Source of the DNA: an uncultured Isosphaeraceae bacterium
Lineage (GTDB): Bacteria; Planctomycetota; Planctomycetia; Isosphaerales; Isosphaeraceae
NCBI GenBank assembly: GCA_945957605.1
Contig: CAMFLR010000008.1
Location: 268,240 to 332,239, forward strand
DNA: 64,000 nt
Reading direction: 5' to 3'
Shown here: in pieces, positions 18,000-27,965 of the stretch
Layout: every line of letters begins with the position of its first letter
Numbering within the stretch: position 1 is the first letter of the stretch
Position numbers and translations under genes: made by a program
The notes under the pieces: model-generated
Databases searched by the model: none
What the model was told of the DNA's origin: nothing
What the model saw: only the letters and a program-made list of their open reading frames with translations

Positions 18000-19037
18000 T
18001 CAGACCGACTTGCCGGTGAGGGCATCGAGGATCAGCATTTCGAGCTGTTCGTACTGGCGGTTGGCACGCAGTTCGTCGACCTTCTTCTGATCGACTCCGC
18101 GAACGATGTCGAGCAATCGCAGGAACATCGTGCGCGAATTCTGCAGGTGGATGAACGACTCTTCCAGCTTGGTCGTGCGCATCGCCTTGACGTCGAGGCC
18201 GATGCATTCACCGTTCTTGCCGTAGCCGCTCTTTTCGAGCACCCAAACCTGGTCGAAGGCACGACGCAGATCGACCGCGCCAAACACCTTGTCCTGGTCG
18301 TACTTCAGACCGTTCTGGTCGTTGAGGTGAACGCTCCAGAGTTTGTCGTGGTAGAGGGCATAGGCCATGTCGTCGGCGGGGTCGAGACCGGCGAGAATCG
18401 AGTGGGCCGACTCGATCAAGACGCCCGAACGGCTCGGGTCGATCGTCTTATATGCGACGCCGATCATGTGACCGACCGTCGGCAGATAGGCCTGGTCAAC
18501 CGGCTCGTTCGGCTTGGCTTCGCCGAGAATTCGGATGTCCTTGTTGTGTTCAAGGATCGCGTTCCAGCCGTCGACAATGCGGGCGACGGCGGTCTTGGCG
18601 CACTTCGATTCGCGAGCGTAGGTGCCTTCGCGGGCCAGCCAGAGAACGTAGTTTTTGCAGTTTACTTCACTGGCGATGTCGGCAGCGCGACGAGAACGGT
18701 CGATCGCATATTGGCGGTCCGACGCTGAATTCGAGGTGAAGGCACCGTCGATCGTGCGCGGATCTTCCCAAAGACGGGGAGCAACGATTTCGACGAACAA
18801 TCCCTCGGAGTCGAGGATCTTCTTGACCGCCGCGATTCCCTTCTGCTGTGCGGGCCAGTCGAGGCCGTCGGGCACGATGTCGTCGTCGTGGAACTGAACG
18901 GCGTCGTATCCTAGCTCTTTGTATGCCTTCAGTTTACGTCCGTATTCGACTTCGTTGCGGACGGGCGGGCCGAAGGGATCGGCACCAGTGCTGATGTTCC
19001 AGGGGCCGAATGAGAACTTGTACTGCGTAAGGGCCAT
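18000..19037 (-). CDS. xylA: Xylose isomerase (class I-like)
   Basis: The 345-residue protein is a TIM-barrel sugar isomerase. The residues that define the actinobacterial-type (class I) enzyme are visible: catalytic His in VQFHDDDIVPDG, metal ligand Glu and nearby Lys in ILGEAKPNEP, Glu/His in VLIESAHSILAG, the Asp pair in LNDQNGLKYDQDK, and the last Asp in IGLDVKAMRT. Known reaction: interconversion of D-xylose and D-xylulose, or glucose and fructose, in the cytoplasm, using two divalent metals. ATG 19037 is chosen because it precedes the conserved FSFGPWN opening. Slightly shorter than the usual 385 residues. Other sugar specificity cannot be excluded. Confidence 0.9.
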   Translation of the reverse strand: MALTQYKFSFGPWNISTGADPFGPPVRNEVEYGRKLKAYKELGYDAVQFHDDDIVPDGLDWPAQQKGIAAVKKILDSEGLFVEIVAPRLWEDPRTIDGAFTSNSASDRQYAIDRSRRAADIASEVNCKNYVLWLAREGTYARESKCAKTAVARIVDGWNAILEHNKDIRILGEAKPNEPVDQAYLPTVGHMIGVAYKTIDPSRSGVLIESAHSILAGLDPADDMAYALYHDKLWSVHLNDQNGLKYDQDKVFGAVDLRRAFDQVWVLEKSGYGKNGECIGLDVKAMRTTKLEESFIHLQNSRTMFLRLLDIVRGVDQKKVDELRANRQYEQLEMLILDALTGKSV

Positions 19038-19209
19038 GTGCGGAAAGGCTCCTGGGAATGGGGCGATCGATGAGCCGGCTCGAGGGACCTCGCATTCGAG
19101 CGACGCCCCTAGGCTAGCGGGAGTTCCGTCGAATTGCGCGGTCAATTTTGGGGTCGGTCGGTTATCATGGGGGCATCGTGTCGGCCAGCGCCGGCGGTTC
19201 GAGGTCTTT

Positions 19210-19506
19210 ATGCGTTTGTGGCACACGACTTACGCCGTTTTTGTCTTCGCCATGATGTTCACGGTGGCGCGCGAGCCCGCAGGCCGGGTTGCAATCGTCA
19301 TCTTCATCACCGGGCTCTGCGTGCTTGTCTGCACGCTGACAGGACTCATGCTGCTTTTTCGGACCGTCGGCTCGCTCGGCGAGGCGGATGGGCTGTTCGA
19401 GGCAGTGCAATGCGCGGTGGCAACGCTTGTTGTTGGCACCGTGGCTGCGTATATCGTCGTGACGCTGCTTGGCATTGGGGCCAGCTTGGTTCAGCGCGTC
19501 ATTTAG
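19210..19506 (+). CDS. Small membrane protein with three hydrophobic segments
   Basis: The 98-residue product has hydrophobic stretches near residues 5-20, 27-50 and 65-92, with one charged loop (GSLGEADGLFEA) between the last two. The ATG at 19210 follows GAGG by five to six bases; an in-frame extension upstream runs antisense to xylA and is dismissed. No family with a known role is recognised. It precedes the M3 peptidase gene by 38 bases, so the two may be co-transcribed. Confidence 0.65.
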   Translation: MRLWHTTYAVFVFAMMFTVAREPAGRVAIVIFITGLCVLVCTLTGLMLLFRTVGSLGEADGLFEAVQCAVATLVVGTVAAYIVVTLLGIGASLVQRVI

Positions 19507-19544
19507 CTTGACGCGCTTCGCGCGGACATTCAGGATCGATACGC

Positions 19545-21266
19545 ATGAGCGTCGCAACATATAGTCCGAAGACGTTCCCTCACAAGTGGCTCTCGGCCGA
19601 TGCCACGTTCAAAACGTGGGAACAGATCGAGCCCTGGTATCAGAAATTGCTCGCGCGTGAGATCGGTTCCACCGCAGACCTCGAGCAATGGCTGATCGAT
19701 TGCGACGAACTGAACGGTGCGGTTTCGCAGGAAGGCGAAAAGCGGCACATCGCCATGACCTGCCAAACCGATGACCCCGAGCGCGAGGCAGCGCACCTCG
19801 CATTCGTGCGCGACATTCGCCCCAAACTGAAGCCACTGCTCAACGAGATGCGGAACAAGTATCTCGACTCGCCCCATCGCGCCGGCCTGCCTCGCGAGCG
19901 TTATCTGGTGTTCGACCGCTCGCAGGAAAATCGCCGCGACCTCTATCGCGAGGCAAACATCCCTCGCGAAACCGAACTGGCCGAGCTCGATCAGCAATAT
20001 CAAAAGACAATCGGTGCAATGACGGTGACGTTCGAGGGGCAAGAACGCACCCCCGCACAGATGGCGCCGATTCTCGAAGAGACCGATCGTGCCCGCCGCG
20101 AAGCCGCATGGACGCTCGTCGCCAATCGCCGGCTGCAGGATAAGGAAACGCTCGACACGCTATTCGACCGCCAGCTTTTGCTCCGCGAAGAGATCGCCCG
20201 CGAGGCCGGTTTTCCCAGCTATGTCGAATACGCGTACAAGGCACGCGAGCGATTCGATTACGACGTTGACGATGCCCGCGCATTCCACGAGGCGATCGAG
20301 CGCACCGTCGTTCCGCTCGCGAAAAAAATCCAGGAAAATCGCAAGAATGCACTCGGGGTCTCGAGCGTGCGACCCTGGGACCTTGCAGTTGATCCACTCA
20401 ACCGGGCGCCGCTTCGGCCCTTCAATGATGTGAACAAGCTTGCAGAAGGTTGCGAAGCAATCTTCCGCGACGTCGACCAGGAACTCGGCGCCCAGTTCGC
20501 CTACATGCGGCAGCACGACCTGCTCGACCTGGCGAATCGCAAAGGAAAAGCGCCGGGCGGATATCAGACGACCCTCGAAGACGATCGCCTGCCGTTCATT
20601 TTCATGAACGCCGTGGGACTCGACGGCGATCTCCGTACGCTGCTCCACGAAGGTGGTCACGCGTTCCATGCGTTGCTTTCCCGCGAGGAACCGCTGGGTG
20701 CCTATCGTGAAAGCCCGATCGAGTTCTGTGAAGTCGCTTCGATGTCGATGGAATTGTTGGGTGCTCGCGACCTCGCCGAGTTCTACAACGACGCTGATGC
20801 CGATCGCTCGTACGAGCAACTTCTCGAGGGAATCGTGCTGATTTTGCCCTGGATTGCGACGGTCGACGCTTTCCAGCACTGGATTTACTTCCATCCCGGC
20901 CACAATCGCGACGAGCGTGCGGCAGCGTGGAACGAGTTGATGGACCGGTTCGGCGGCACGGTCGACTGGACCGATTTTGAGTCGGTCCGCTCGCATTCGT
21001 GGCATCGCCAATTGCACATTTTCCTCTATCCGTTCTACTACATCGAATACGGCATCGCGCAGCTTGGTGCGCTTCAAATCTGGAAGCGGAGCCTCACCGA
21101 TCGTCGCGTCGCGGTGGAAGCCTATAAACAGGCGCTCTCGATTGGCGGTGCCAAGCCGTTGCCCGACCTGTTCGCCGCGGCCGGTGCCAAGTTCGATTTC
21201 AGCATTGCGACGATTGCGCCGCTGATGGAAACGATTGGCGAGGAACTTGCAAAGATTGGCAAGTGA
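19545..21266 (+). CDS. M3-family oligoendopeptidase (PepF-like)
   Basis: The 573-residue protein has the gluzincin signature H368-E-G-G-H372 within LRTLLHEGGHAFHALL, with a likely third zinc ligand Glu at about 396 (EFCEVASMSMELL), as in thimet oligopeptidase and PepF. Length and lack of a signal peptide fit a cytoplasmic metallo-oligopeptidase that trims peptides of fewer than about 20 residues. The C-terminal HSWHRQLHIFLYPFYYIEYG is the substrate-binding region typical of M3B members. It may recycle peptides taken up or produced in the cell. The gene follows a small membrane protein and precedes an unknown giant membrane protein by 52 bases. Confidence 0.93.
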   Translation: MSVATYSPKTFPHKWLSADATFKTWEQIEPWYQKLLAREIGSTADLEQWLIDCDELNGAVSQEGEKRHIAMTCQTDDPEREAAHLAFVRDIRPKLKPLLNEMRNKYLDSPHRAGLPRERYLVFDRSQENRRDLYREANIPRETELAELDQQYQKTIGAMTVTFEGQERTPAQMAPILEETDRARREAAWTLVANRRLQDKETLDTLFDRQLLLREEIAREAGFPSYVEYAYKARERFDYDVDDARAFHEAIERTVVPLAKKIQENRKNALGVSSVRPWDLAVDPLNRAPLRPFNDVNKLAEGCEAIFRDVDQELGAQFAYMRQHDLLDLANRKGKAPGGYQTTLEDDRLPFIFMNAVGLDGDLRTLLHEGGHAFHALLSREEPLGAYRESPIEFCEVASMSMELLGARDLAEFYNDADADRSYEQLLEGIVLILPWIATVDAFQHWIYFHPGHNRDERAAAWNELMDRFGGTVDWTDFESVRSHSWHRQLHIFLYPFYYIEYGIAQLGALQIWKRSLTDRRVAVEAYKQALSIGGAKPLPDLFAAAGAKFDFSIATIAPLMETIGEELAKIGK

Positions 21267-21318
21267 AGTCTTGTGAACGCGTGAGCCACGTGACGCGGAA
21301 ATCCGGAGATGCGAATCG

Positions 21319-24300
21319 ATGAGTATGGTGGCCGAGCCGGTGCTTGATCGGGGCGCATTGATCCGGATTCTCCGCGACGTCGACTCGCGCGTTTGCCTCA
21401 TTCCCGCTCGCGTTTTACGACGAGTGATTCGCGGAATCATGGGCGTTGGTGGGCTCGGCAAAATCCCCCATCGCGGTGGGTTTGCCGAACGCACCGAAGT
21501 CGTGCTGCGATATGCGAATCGCCTCGAACTAGGGCTCGAACTGACGGCGCCAGACCCAGACCACGTCATTCTGCTGCCCGAGCCGGAAAACAAGGAACGT
21601 GCGCTCAGCACCGATGCACTGTTGTTGCATTACTGGCGACTGTTATTTCACGCACGTGTTCATTTGAGCTTTGATACGCGCGAGGAAGAATTTCCTCCCG
21701 AAGGGACTTGGATTGCCGATCGCGTCGCTCGGCTGGGGCGACTCGTGCTCGTCGAGGCGCGAGCCGTGCTTTACGAAGACCAGTTTCTGGCGGTCCCGGC
21801 TGATGATCGCGCGACGTACGTCGAATTCGCTGCTGTTTATCTTGAATTGTTCGCATTTCATCGTGAGTTGATAAGTCACACATTTCCCGGCATTCTCGAT
21901 CACCAGAGCGTGCAAAACATGCTTCTGGCGGACGTGGATTTGCCGGGAACGCTCGAAGCGACGCGTCCTGAAGGTGCGCCAGAAACTCCGACGGCGATCG
22001 TTCACTCTGAAGATGAAACGGAAGACGACGACAGCGGCGAGTTTGTTGCCGCGGATGATGCCGAAGAGCCCGAGCCAGGACGATGGTCATGGTTGAAGCG
22101 GCTGGCGGATATGGCGTCGCAGCGAGGAAATCGCGTCCGCGCGGCGATTCTGCGGGTTCGCGCTGCGAAGCTTGCGCCGCCGATCGAGGCTCAGCGTACG
22201 CGTGCCGGAGCCAAGAGCGAACTGGGGCATCTCACGCGTCGGCTTCGCGCCGCGCTTGGTTTTGACGGTGACGAATCGTCTCGCTGGAAGAAGGCGCTCG
22301 CAGCGTTTCTCGATGGTGCTTCGACTGGCCTCTGGCCGCGCCCCGCGCGGATGCTTTACGACCTGCAAAAAGTCTGCTCCGACCATGAGCGGCAAATCTC
22401 GCGCACCGACCTTCTGGGCTGGCTGATCTCGCGCGGAAAGAGACCGATTCGCATCCCCCTGCCCGACCACCGCCTTGTGCTGATGCTCAGTCACTTGCGA
22501 TCCGCCAGTGCGCGACTCGCGCGGATGCACGGTCCGGAACCTCAGCGCACGCAGCTTGCGAAACTCGTCGATGACGCGACTCGCCGCGAAGAACGCGAAC
22601 TTCGCGAAACGTTTCGCTCGCGGTTCCATCGCGTGTTCGACGAGGTCGGCTTCGTCCCGGCAAATCTTCCCGAAAGAGCGGCGAGAAGGAAACTCATCGA
22701 GGAGTTGATCGACCTCGTCATCGAGCGCGGGTATCTGCGGTTGGGTGACTTGCGAGATGCTCTCTCCCGCAATCAGATCAAGCTGCCCGATCTTGCGAGC
22801 GGCCGCGAACTCGTGGCAGGCGATCCGCTTCTACGAGCAGATGTCGCGCTGGCAAAGGAGTTCGACGGTGTTTATCACCGCGGGGAAATCTACCTTCGCG
22901 CATTGCAGCGAACGAGTTCACTCGCGTTCGGCACGCACTACGGACGGCTGTTTACGAAGTACTTCGCGCTGCCGTTTGGCGGCGCGTTCATCATGCTCGA
23001 AGGTTTGCAGCATATCCTAGGCGCGTTGCTGGGATTGCTCTTGGGCGAAGCGCCTCACCTGATGAATCCCGTCTCGTACACAATTGTCGCCCTTCTGCTT
23101 CTGGGGATCATCAATCGCCCTGGATTTCGCGGCATTTTCTTCTCGGTTTGCAGCAAGATCGGCGTTGGCCTGCGCGTCGTTTTTTACACGATTCCCCGCT
23201 GGATTCTCGACCGGCCAGTCTTCCACGAATTCCTCAACAACCGCTGGACGGTGTTCGGCTGGAACTGGTTGGTCAAGCCATTATTCCTGGTTGGCGTACT
23301 CTCGCTTTGTATGTCGTTTCTGATTGATGAACATGTCGGCGCAATGTTGCGCGTGGTGGCGTTCGTTGCAATCTCGCTGTTCATCAATTCGCGTCAGGGG
23401 CGACTTGTCGAAGAGATCGCATCGGACGGTGCGACACGCGTCGGTCAACGAGTCTGGCGTGACTTTCTTCCCAACGTTTTTCAGAGCGTGATGGGCCTGT
23501 TCAAGGCGATTCTCGAGCTCTTTGAACGCCTGATTTACAGCGTCGATGAGTGGGCGCGCTTCCGGTCGGGCGAGAGCAAGTTCACGCTCGGGGCGAAGGC
23601 GGTTTTTGGTCTGGCGTGGTTCGTCGTCGCATACGTGGCGCGTATTTATATCACGCTTTTGATTGAACCGCAGATCAACCCGATCAAGCATTTCCCCGTG
23701 GTGACGGTTTCCCACAAGATCATGCTGCCGATGTCGGTGACGGTGTTTAAACTACTCAAAGCGCCGCTGGTTCCGCTCGGAGAGGGAATCGCGAACACGT
23801 TCGCTGGCGCTACGCTATTCCTCATTCCCGGTCTCTTTGGATTTCTGGTCTGGGAGTTGAAGGAAAACTGGCGGCTTTATGCGGCGAATCGTGCGAAAAC
23901 GCTCACGCCGGTGATGATTGGTCATCACGGCGAAACGATGAGCCGGTTTCTGCGTCGCGGCTTCCACTCGGGAACCATTCCTAAGCTTTACGCGAAGCTG
24001 AGGCGGAAAGATTATCAGGCCGAGCACGGGGCGAGCGAGGCTGAGTCGCGCAAGGCCGAAGAATCGCTGCACCATGTCGCGCGGTCGATCAGCCAGTTTG
24101 TCGATCGCAGCGTGATTTACCTGCTTGATGGCAGCGAGGCGTTCGCTCTGGCCGGCCCGTCGCCCAAGGTTGCAGCCGTGCGATGCACGACGAATCGCGT
24201 GGTCGTTTCGCTGCACTGGCAAGGGATCGGCCACGAACCGCCGGCTGAAATAGCGTTCGAAGAGTCAGAACGCCGGCTGTTTGCACGCGTCCTTGTGTCC

Positions 24301-24540
24301 GGATGGATCGGCAAGCTCGAACCCGAGGCACACCGTGCGATCCTCTCAGCAATGGCCGGCCTTTTTTCCTGGAGCGACGTCGAACTGATTGGCGACCCCG
24401 GTGACGACAAACCCGACCCGCTCACTCCGCCGATCGAGTGGGATCAATGGGTGAGTACTTGGGAAGGCGACGCAAATGGTCGGGGACATCAGGCCGTCGT
24501 GCCCGAGAATTCGCCGATCCTGACGCCGACGAATGTTTAG
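21319..24540 (+). CDS. Large membrane protein of unknown function (1073 residues)
   Basis: I do not recognise this protein. Residues 1-550 look soluble and charged, rich in Arg and Leu, with an acidic stretch at about 232-255 (EDETEDDDSGEF) and predicted helices. Residues about 553-620, 655-697, 770-790 and 830-850 are hydrophobic and would span the membrane. A soluble C-terminal part of about 200 residues follows; it includes a helical stretch (KAEESLHHVARSISQFVDRS) and ends in an acidic and Pro-rich tail. No Walker, kinase or protease motif is visible. The start follows CGGAGA. It is downstream of the M3 peptidase on the same strand. The size and split topology suggest a scaffold or mechanosensory role, but that is speculation. 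Confidence 0.85.
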   Translation: MSMVAEPVLDRGALIRILRDVDSRVCLIPARVLRRVIRGIMGVGGLGKIPHRGGFAERTEVVLRYANRLELGLELTAPDPDHVILLPEPENKERALSTDALLLHYWRLLFHARVHLSFDTREEEFPPEGTWIADRVARLGRLVLVEARAVLYEDQFLAVPADDRATYVEFAAVYLELFAFHRELISHTFPGILDHQSVQNMLLADVDLPGTLEATRPEGAPETPTAIVHSEDETEDDDSGEFVAADDAEEPEPGRWSWLKRLADMASQRGNRVRAAILRVRAAKLAPPIEAQRTRAGAKSELGHLTRRLRAALGFDGDESSRWKKALAAFLDGASTGLWPRPARMLYDLQKVCSDHERQISRTDLLGWLISRGKRPIRIPLPDHRLVLMLSHLRSASARLARMHGPEPQRTQLAKLVDDATRREERELRETFRSRFHRVFDEVGFVPANLPERAARRKLIEELIDLVIERGYLRLGDLRDALSRNQIKLPDLASGRELVAGDPLLRADVALAKEFDGVYHRGEIYLRALQRTSSLAFGTHYGRLFTKYFALPFGGAFIMLEGLQHILGALLGLLLGEAPHLMNPVSYTIVALLLLGIINRPGFRGIFFSVCSKIGVGLRVVFYTIPRWILDRPVFHEFLNNRWTVFGWNWLVKPLFLVGVLSLCMSFLIDEHVGAMLRVVAFVAISLFINSRQGRLVEEIASDGATRVGQRVWRDFLPNVFQSVMGLFKAILELFERLIYSVDEWARFRSGESKFTLGAKAVFGLAWFVVAYVARIYITLLIEPQINPIKHFPVVTVSHKIMLPMSVTVFKLLKAPLVPLGEGIANTFAGATLFLIPGLFGFLVWELKENWRLYAANRAKTLTPVMIGHHGETMSRFLRRGFHSGTIPKLYAKLRRKDYQAEHGASEAESRKAEESLHHVARSISQFVDRSVIYLLDGSEAFALAGPSPKVAAVRCTTNRVVVSLHWQGIGHEPPAEIAFEESERRLFARVLVSGWIGKLEPEAHRAILSAMAGLFSWSDVELIGDPGDDKPDPLTPPIEWDQWVSTWEGDANGRGHQAVVPENSPILTPTNV

Positions 24541-24625
24541 TTCTTATTGATGATTGCCTGCGGTAGATGGCTCGATTAGCATGCTGCGACAGTCGTTTGA
24601 GCTCCAGCACGCGAGGGCAACTGCC

Positions 24626-25165
24626 ATGCGTCGAACCTGTGGAGTCTTCTTGCTCGCGCTAGGTCTTGCGGGGTGCAATCAGGAGGGCGAAAATCTGCCG
24701 GCCGAAGTGCCAGTCACGTTTTCTCCGGTTACTATTAGCAAACCTGTCCGGTCGAAACCTCCACAGCCCCTTATTGGCCCCGTGCTTTCGACATTGCCCG
24801 ATCGCTCAATTTCGATCGTTGTGAGTGCGAAATACCGCGGCGCCAAGGGCCCGTGCATTCAGTTTGGCGATGGCTCGTATGCTATGCCTCTGATGCATAC
24901 GTTTGACGTGCAAAAGGTACTTCAAGGAACACTGAGGCAGGACTCTATCCAAGTCCGTCCGGGATCGCTGTCGGGACCGAGTTTTCCGCGCCAACTTGCA
25001 GAGGGCGCGGAATTGACTTTGCGGTTGATCCTCTCGCAGAGCTCGCGGCAGCAACAATTCGAGAACGAACTGAAGAACTTCCGCTGGCTCATCATCAATG
25101 GCGATGAGTTGGAAGAGGTTCTCGATCCGGTGCCTACTTCGCCGCCGGTAACGACCCTGAGATAA
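24626..25165 (+). CDS. Lipoprotein of unknown function
   Basis: The 179-residue product starts with a lipoprotein signal (MRRTCGVFLLALGLAGC, lipobox LAGC), and the ATG at 24626 has GAGGG about eight bases upstream. After a Pro-rich linker the mature domain is beta-rich (FSPVTISK, SIVVSAKYR, HTFDVQKVLQGTL), with a phrase, TLRLILSQSSRQQQFENELK, near the end. It has the feel of a small immunoglobulin-like outer-surface domain, but I cannot name it. Its last 32 bases overlap the convergent S10-like carboxypeptidase gene. Confidence 0.7.
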   Translation: MRRTCGVFLLALGLAGCNQEGENLPAEVPVTFSPVTISKPVRSKPPQPLIGPVLSTLPDRSISIVVSAKYRGAKGPCIQFGDGSYAMPLMHTFDVQKVLQGTLRQDSIQVRPGSLSGPSFPRQLAEGAELTLRLILSQSSRQQQFENELKNFRWLIINGDELEEVLDPVPTSPPVTTLR

Positions 25166-26627
25166 ACGCGGCGACATCCTTCTTAAGAGCCGCCAGCGAT
25201 TGCGGATGCACATACATCATGTGACCCGCCTCGTACTCCTTGATTTGAATATTCTTGCGTGCGTTTTCATCAAGGTCGATGTGGCCGAGGGTGTACTCTG
25301 TCGCATGAAACGGGGTTGCGAGGTCGTAATAACCGGACGCGACCATCACCTTCATTGATGGATTCTGGGCAAACGCCTGGCGAAGCGCGGCCGATGTGTC
25401 GGCATATCCGCCGCGACCGGTGAGGCCATAATCCCACGCTCCGACGCCTTCTCCCAGAATGTAGTAAGGGACGTCGGTCTTGTAGCCGAGTGTCGAGCGT
25501 AAATACTGGTTGATGGTTGCCGTGTAGGGCGGCCGGATGGCGGCGTTGCTGGCGTCGAAGTCGGGGCGTTCGGCAATGGCTGAGGCATCGCTACCGACGA
25601 AGCGGCTATCGAGCCGGCCGACCGACTTTCGCTGCTTGCGCAGGAGTTGCTTGCGGAACTGCGAAGGGTCGACACGCAGGTTTGCCAGGTCGACATATTC
25701 GGGCGAGAGGCCGGTGAGAGAAGCATAAGTCTTGACCAGTTCCTCGCGTTCGGCGCCAGCGAGTTGATCCCCTTTCGCGAGCGCGACGGTGTAAGTCGTC
25801 TCGGCCCACTTCTTCGCTTTTGCGAGCGTTGCCTTGAGATCCTTCGAGAACTCTTCCGAAAGCTGGTGATGGTAGAAAGCGGTCGCGGTATAGCTGGGAA
25901 GGTAAAGTGCGTAGGGTAAGTCGTTCCCCTGATCGAATTGCAGCGTTTGGAAATTGAGCACCGTCGATACGAGAATGATGCCGTTGAACGCGATGCCGTG
26001 TCGTTCAACCAAGCGCCCTGCCAATCCCGCGGCGCGGGTTGTTCCGTAACTTTCGCCGACGAGGTACAGCGGCGAGCCCCATCGCTCGTTGCGCGTGAGA
26101 TACATGCGGATAAATTCACCAACCGATGTAATATCTCCCTGTAAGCCGTGAAATTTCTTGGTCAACTCGGGTTTGACCGCGCGACTGTAACCGGTGCCAA
26201 CAGGGTCGATAAAAACGAGGTCGGTGGTATCAAGCCAGGTTTGGGCGTTATCGACTAAACGAAACGGCGGCTGCGGTAAAACAGCGTCGGGCATTTCGAC
26301 ACGTTTCGGGCCGAGTGCTCCCAGATGGAGCCAGACCGACGCAGAACCCGGCCCACCGTTGAATGCGAACATGAGCGGACGCTTTGACCGATCGCTCTCG
26401 CCGTCGCGCGTGTAGGCGACATAAAAAATGTTCGCCTCGGTTTCGCCGTCGGCGTTCATGATCGGCATCACGCCGGTGGTTGCCGTGTACTTGAGTGGCT
26501 TGCCGTCGAGCACGATTTCTTGCTTCACCACCACAGTTTCGCCCGGCTTGTTTGCAGCGGGCTGGGCGTGAAGCGCTTGTGCGAAGAAGTTCATTGAGAC
26601 AATCGCGATCGCAGCAAGTCGGCTCAT
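25134..26627 (-). CDS. S10-type serine carboxypeptidase
   Basis: The 497-residue protein has a signal peptide (cleavage near ALHAQ). S10 hallmarks are clear: FAFNGGPGSASVW forms the oxyanion region, LVGESYGTTRAAGLA holds the nucleophile Ser, SGYYDLATPF the Asp, and YEAGHMMYV the His. Known role: removal of C-terminal residues from peptides at acidic pH, here secreted or periplasmic. The ATG at 26627 precedes the signal peptide; a longer frame upstream would add a non-hydrophobic leader. It overlaps the convergent lipoprotein gene by 32 bases and is divergent from ridA. It may feed the peptide pool used by the M3 oligopeptidase nearby, which is only positional inference. Confidence 0.92.
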   Translation of the reverse strand: MSRLAAIAIVSMNFFAQALHAQPAANKPGETVVVKQEIVLDGKPLKYTATTGVMPIMNADGETEANIFYVAYTRDGESDRSKRPLMFAFNGGPGSASVWLHLGALGPKRVEMPDAVLPQPPFRLVDNAQTWLDTTDLVFIDPVGTGYSRAVKPELTKKFHGLQGDITSVGEFIRMYLTRNERWGSPLYLVGESYGTTRAAGLAGRLVERHGIAFNGIILVSTVLNFQTLQFDQGNDLPYALYLPSYTATAFYHHQLSEEFSKDLKATLAKAKKWAETTYTVALAKGDQLAGAEREELVKTYASLTGLSPEYVDLANLRVDPSQFRKQLLRKQRKSVGRLDSRFVGSDASAIAERPDFDASNAAIRPPYTATINQYLRSTLGYKTDVPYYILGEGVGAWDYGLTGRGGYADTSAALRQAFAQNPSMKVMVASGYYDLATPFHATEYTLGHIDLDENARKNIQIKEYEAGHMMYVHPQSLAALKKDVAAFISGSLPAAK

Positions 26628-26809
26628 TGAGGTGGCTCGCAAAGAAAGAAGGAGCGATAGAATTCCCGCTGAGGATAGGGCGATGCGTCGTCGTCCGCAA
26701 CCGGCTGCCCCTAACGGCGCGGCGCGAAATTCGGTATGATGTCGGCCGGTTTTGGTTGCTGGTCCGGGCGGCATACTCGCCCAGTTTCATTCGATCGCGG
26801 AGCGCAATC

Positions 26810-27232
26810 GTGTCTCAGAGTGTGAACGTTACCGTCACGAGCGAAAAGAACGGCTTCCGGCAACTCGCGTCGACTGGCTCGGCCTGGGAGCCGAAGATCG
26901 GCTACTCACGCGCTGTTCGCGCTGGGGCACACATCGCGGTGACCGGCACGGTTGGCATCGAGGCCGACGGCACGTTTGTTCCCAGCCTCGAAGCCCAGTC
27001 GCGTCGCGCACTGACGATCATCGAAGCTGCGATCAAGGCCCTCGGCGGCACGCTCAAAGACGTCGTTCGCACGCGCATTTACGTCACCGACATCTCGAAG
27101 TGGCAAGAAGTCGGGGCAGCCCACGGCGCATTCTTCGCCGACATCCGTCCCGCGACGACGATGGTTGAAGTCGCCAAGCTGATCGACGATGCAGCGCTCG
27201 TCGAAATCGAAGCCGACGCGATCGTGAGCTAA
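26810..27232 (+). CDS. RidA/YjgF-family enamine/imine deaminase
   Basis: The 140-residue product matches the RidA fold: [24 protein letters not shown] at the start, [19 protein letters not shown] in the middle with the Arg of RTRIYV that binds the substrate carboxylate, and [20 protein letters not shown] with the conserved Glu at the end. Known role: hydrolysis of reactive enamines/imines produced by PLP enzymes, such as 2-aminoacrylate. The GTG start at 26810 has GGAG seven bases upstream. QueC begins 31 bases downstream, so the two are probably co-transcribed, although no functional link is known to me. Some homologues act on other enamines. Confidence 0.9.
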   Translation: MSQSVNVTVTSEKNGFRQLASTGSAWEPKIGYSRAVRAGAHIAVTGTVGIEADGTFVPSLEAQSRRALTIIEAAIKALGGTLKDVVRTRIYVTDISKWQEVGAAHGAFFADIRPATTMVEVAKLIDDAALVEIEADAIVS

Positions 27233-27263
27233 TCGCCCGAATATCGCCAGGATTCTCAATCTG

Positions 27264-27959
27264 ATGACTGTAGCAAAAAAGGCCGTCGTGTTGCTCTCGG
27301 GTGGTCTCGACTCCGCGACTGCTCTCGCCGAAGCGCGGGCGGACGGGTTCGAGACCTATGCGCTCACCGTCCTTTATGGCCAGCGTCATCACATTGAGAT
27401 CGAGGCCGCTCGCCGCGTCGCGAATGTTCTCGGCGCGGCGCGGCATGTCGAGCAGGTGATCGATCTTCGAGCATTCGGCGGCTCGGCTCTTACGAGCGAT
27501 ATCGACGTTCCCAAAGATCGCGATGAAGCCGCGATGACGGCGTCGATTCCGATCACATATGTCCCTGCGCGGAACACGGTGTTTCTCTCGCTGGCACTGG
27601 CATGGGCCGAGGCATTAGGTGCGTTCGATCTCTATATCGGCGTGAATTGTGTCGATTACTCGGGCTATCCCGACTGCCGGCCCGAGTTTCTCCGTGCCTT
27701 CGAGGCGATGGCGAATCTCGCGACGAAAGCCGGTGTCGAGGGTTCGGGAACGTTTCATATTCATGCGCCGCTTTTATATTTGACGAAGCCGCAAATCATC
27801 AAGCGTGGAATTGAGCTGGGTGTCGACTACGGCCTGACGCACAGTTGCTATGACCCGGCGCCTGAGGGATTGTCGTGCGGGCGTTGTGATAGTTGCCGTT
27901 TGCGCCTTGCGGCGTTTCATGAGTTGGGGATGGTGGACCCGGTTGGTTATGTCCCATGA
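27264..27959 (+). CDS. queC: 7-cyano-7-deazaguanine (preQ0) synthase QueC
   Basis: The 231-residue protein has the PP-loop [13 protein letters not shown] at the N-terminus and the zinc-binding C-terminal segment CYDP...[13 protein letters not shown], which define QueC. Known reaction: ATP-dependent conversion of 7-carboxy-7-deazaguanine and ammonia to preQ0, the precursor of the queuosine base of t[23 protein letters not shown] and [19 protein letters not shown] are further typical blocks, and the length is normal. No other queuosine genes are in the window. It follows ridA by 31 bases, probably in one transcript. Confidence 0.96.
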   Translation: MTVAKKAVVLLSGGLDSATALAEARADGFETYALTVLYGQRHHIEIEAARRVANVLGAARHVEQVIDLRAFGGSALTSDIDVPKDRDEAAMTASIPITYVPARNTVFLSLALAWAEALGAFDLYIGVNCVDYSGYPDCRPEFLRAFEAMANLATKAGVEGSGTFHIHAPLLYLTKPQIIKRGIELGVDYGLTHSCYDPAPEGLSCGRCDSCRLRLAAFHELGMVDPVGYVP

Positions 27960-27965
27960 ACTGGC

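Noticed and set aside
20160..21611. A 483-residue minus-strand open frame opposite the M3 peptidase gene
   Set aside because: The M3 peptidase has HEGGH and full family features; the antisense frame shows no domain.
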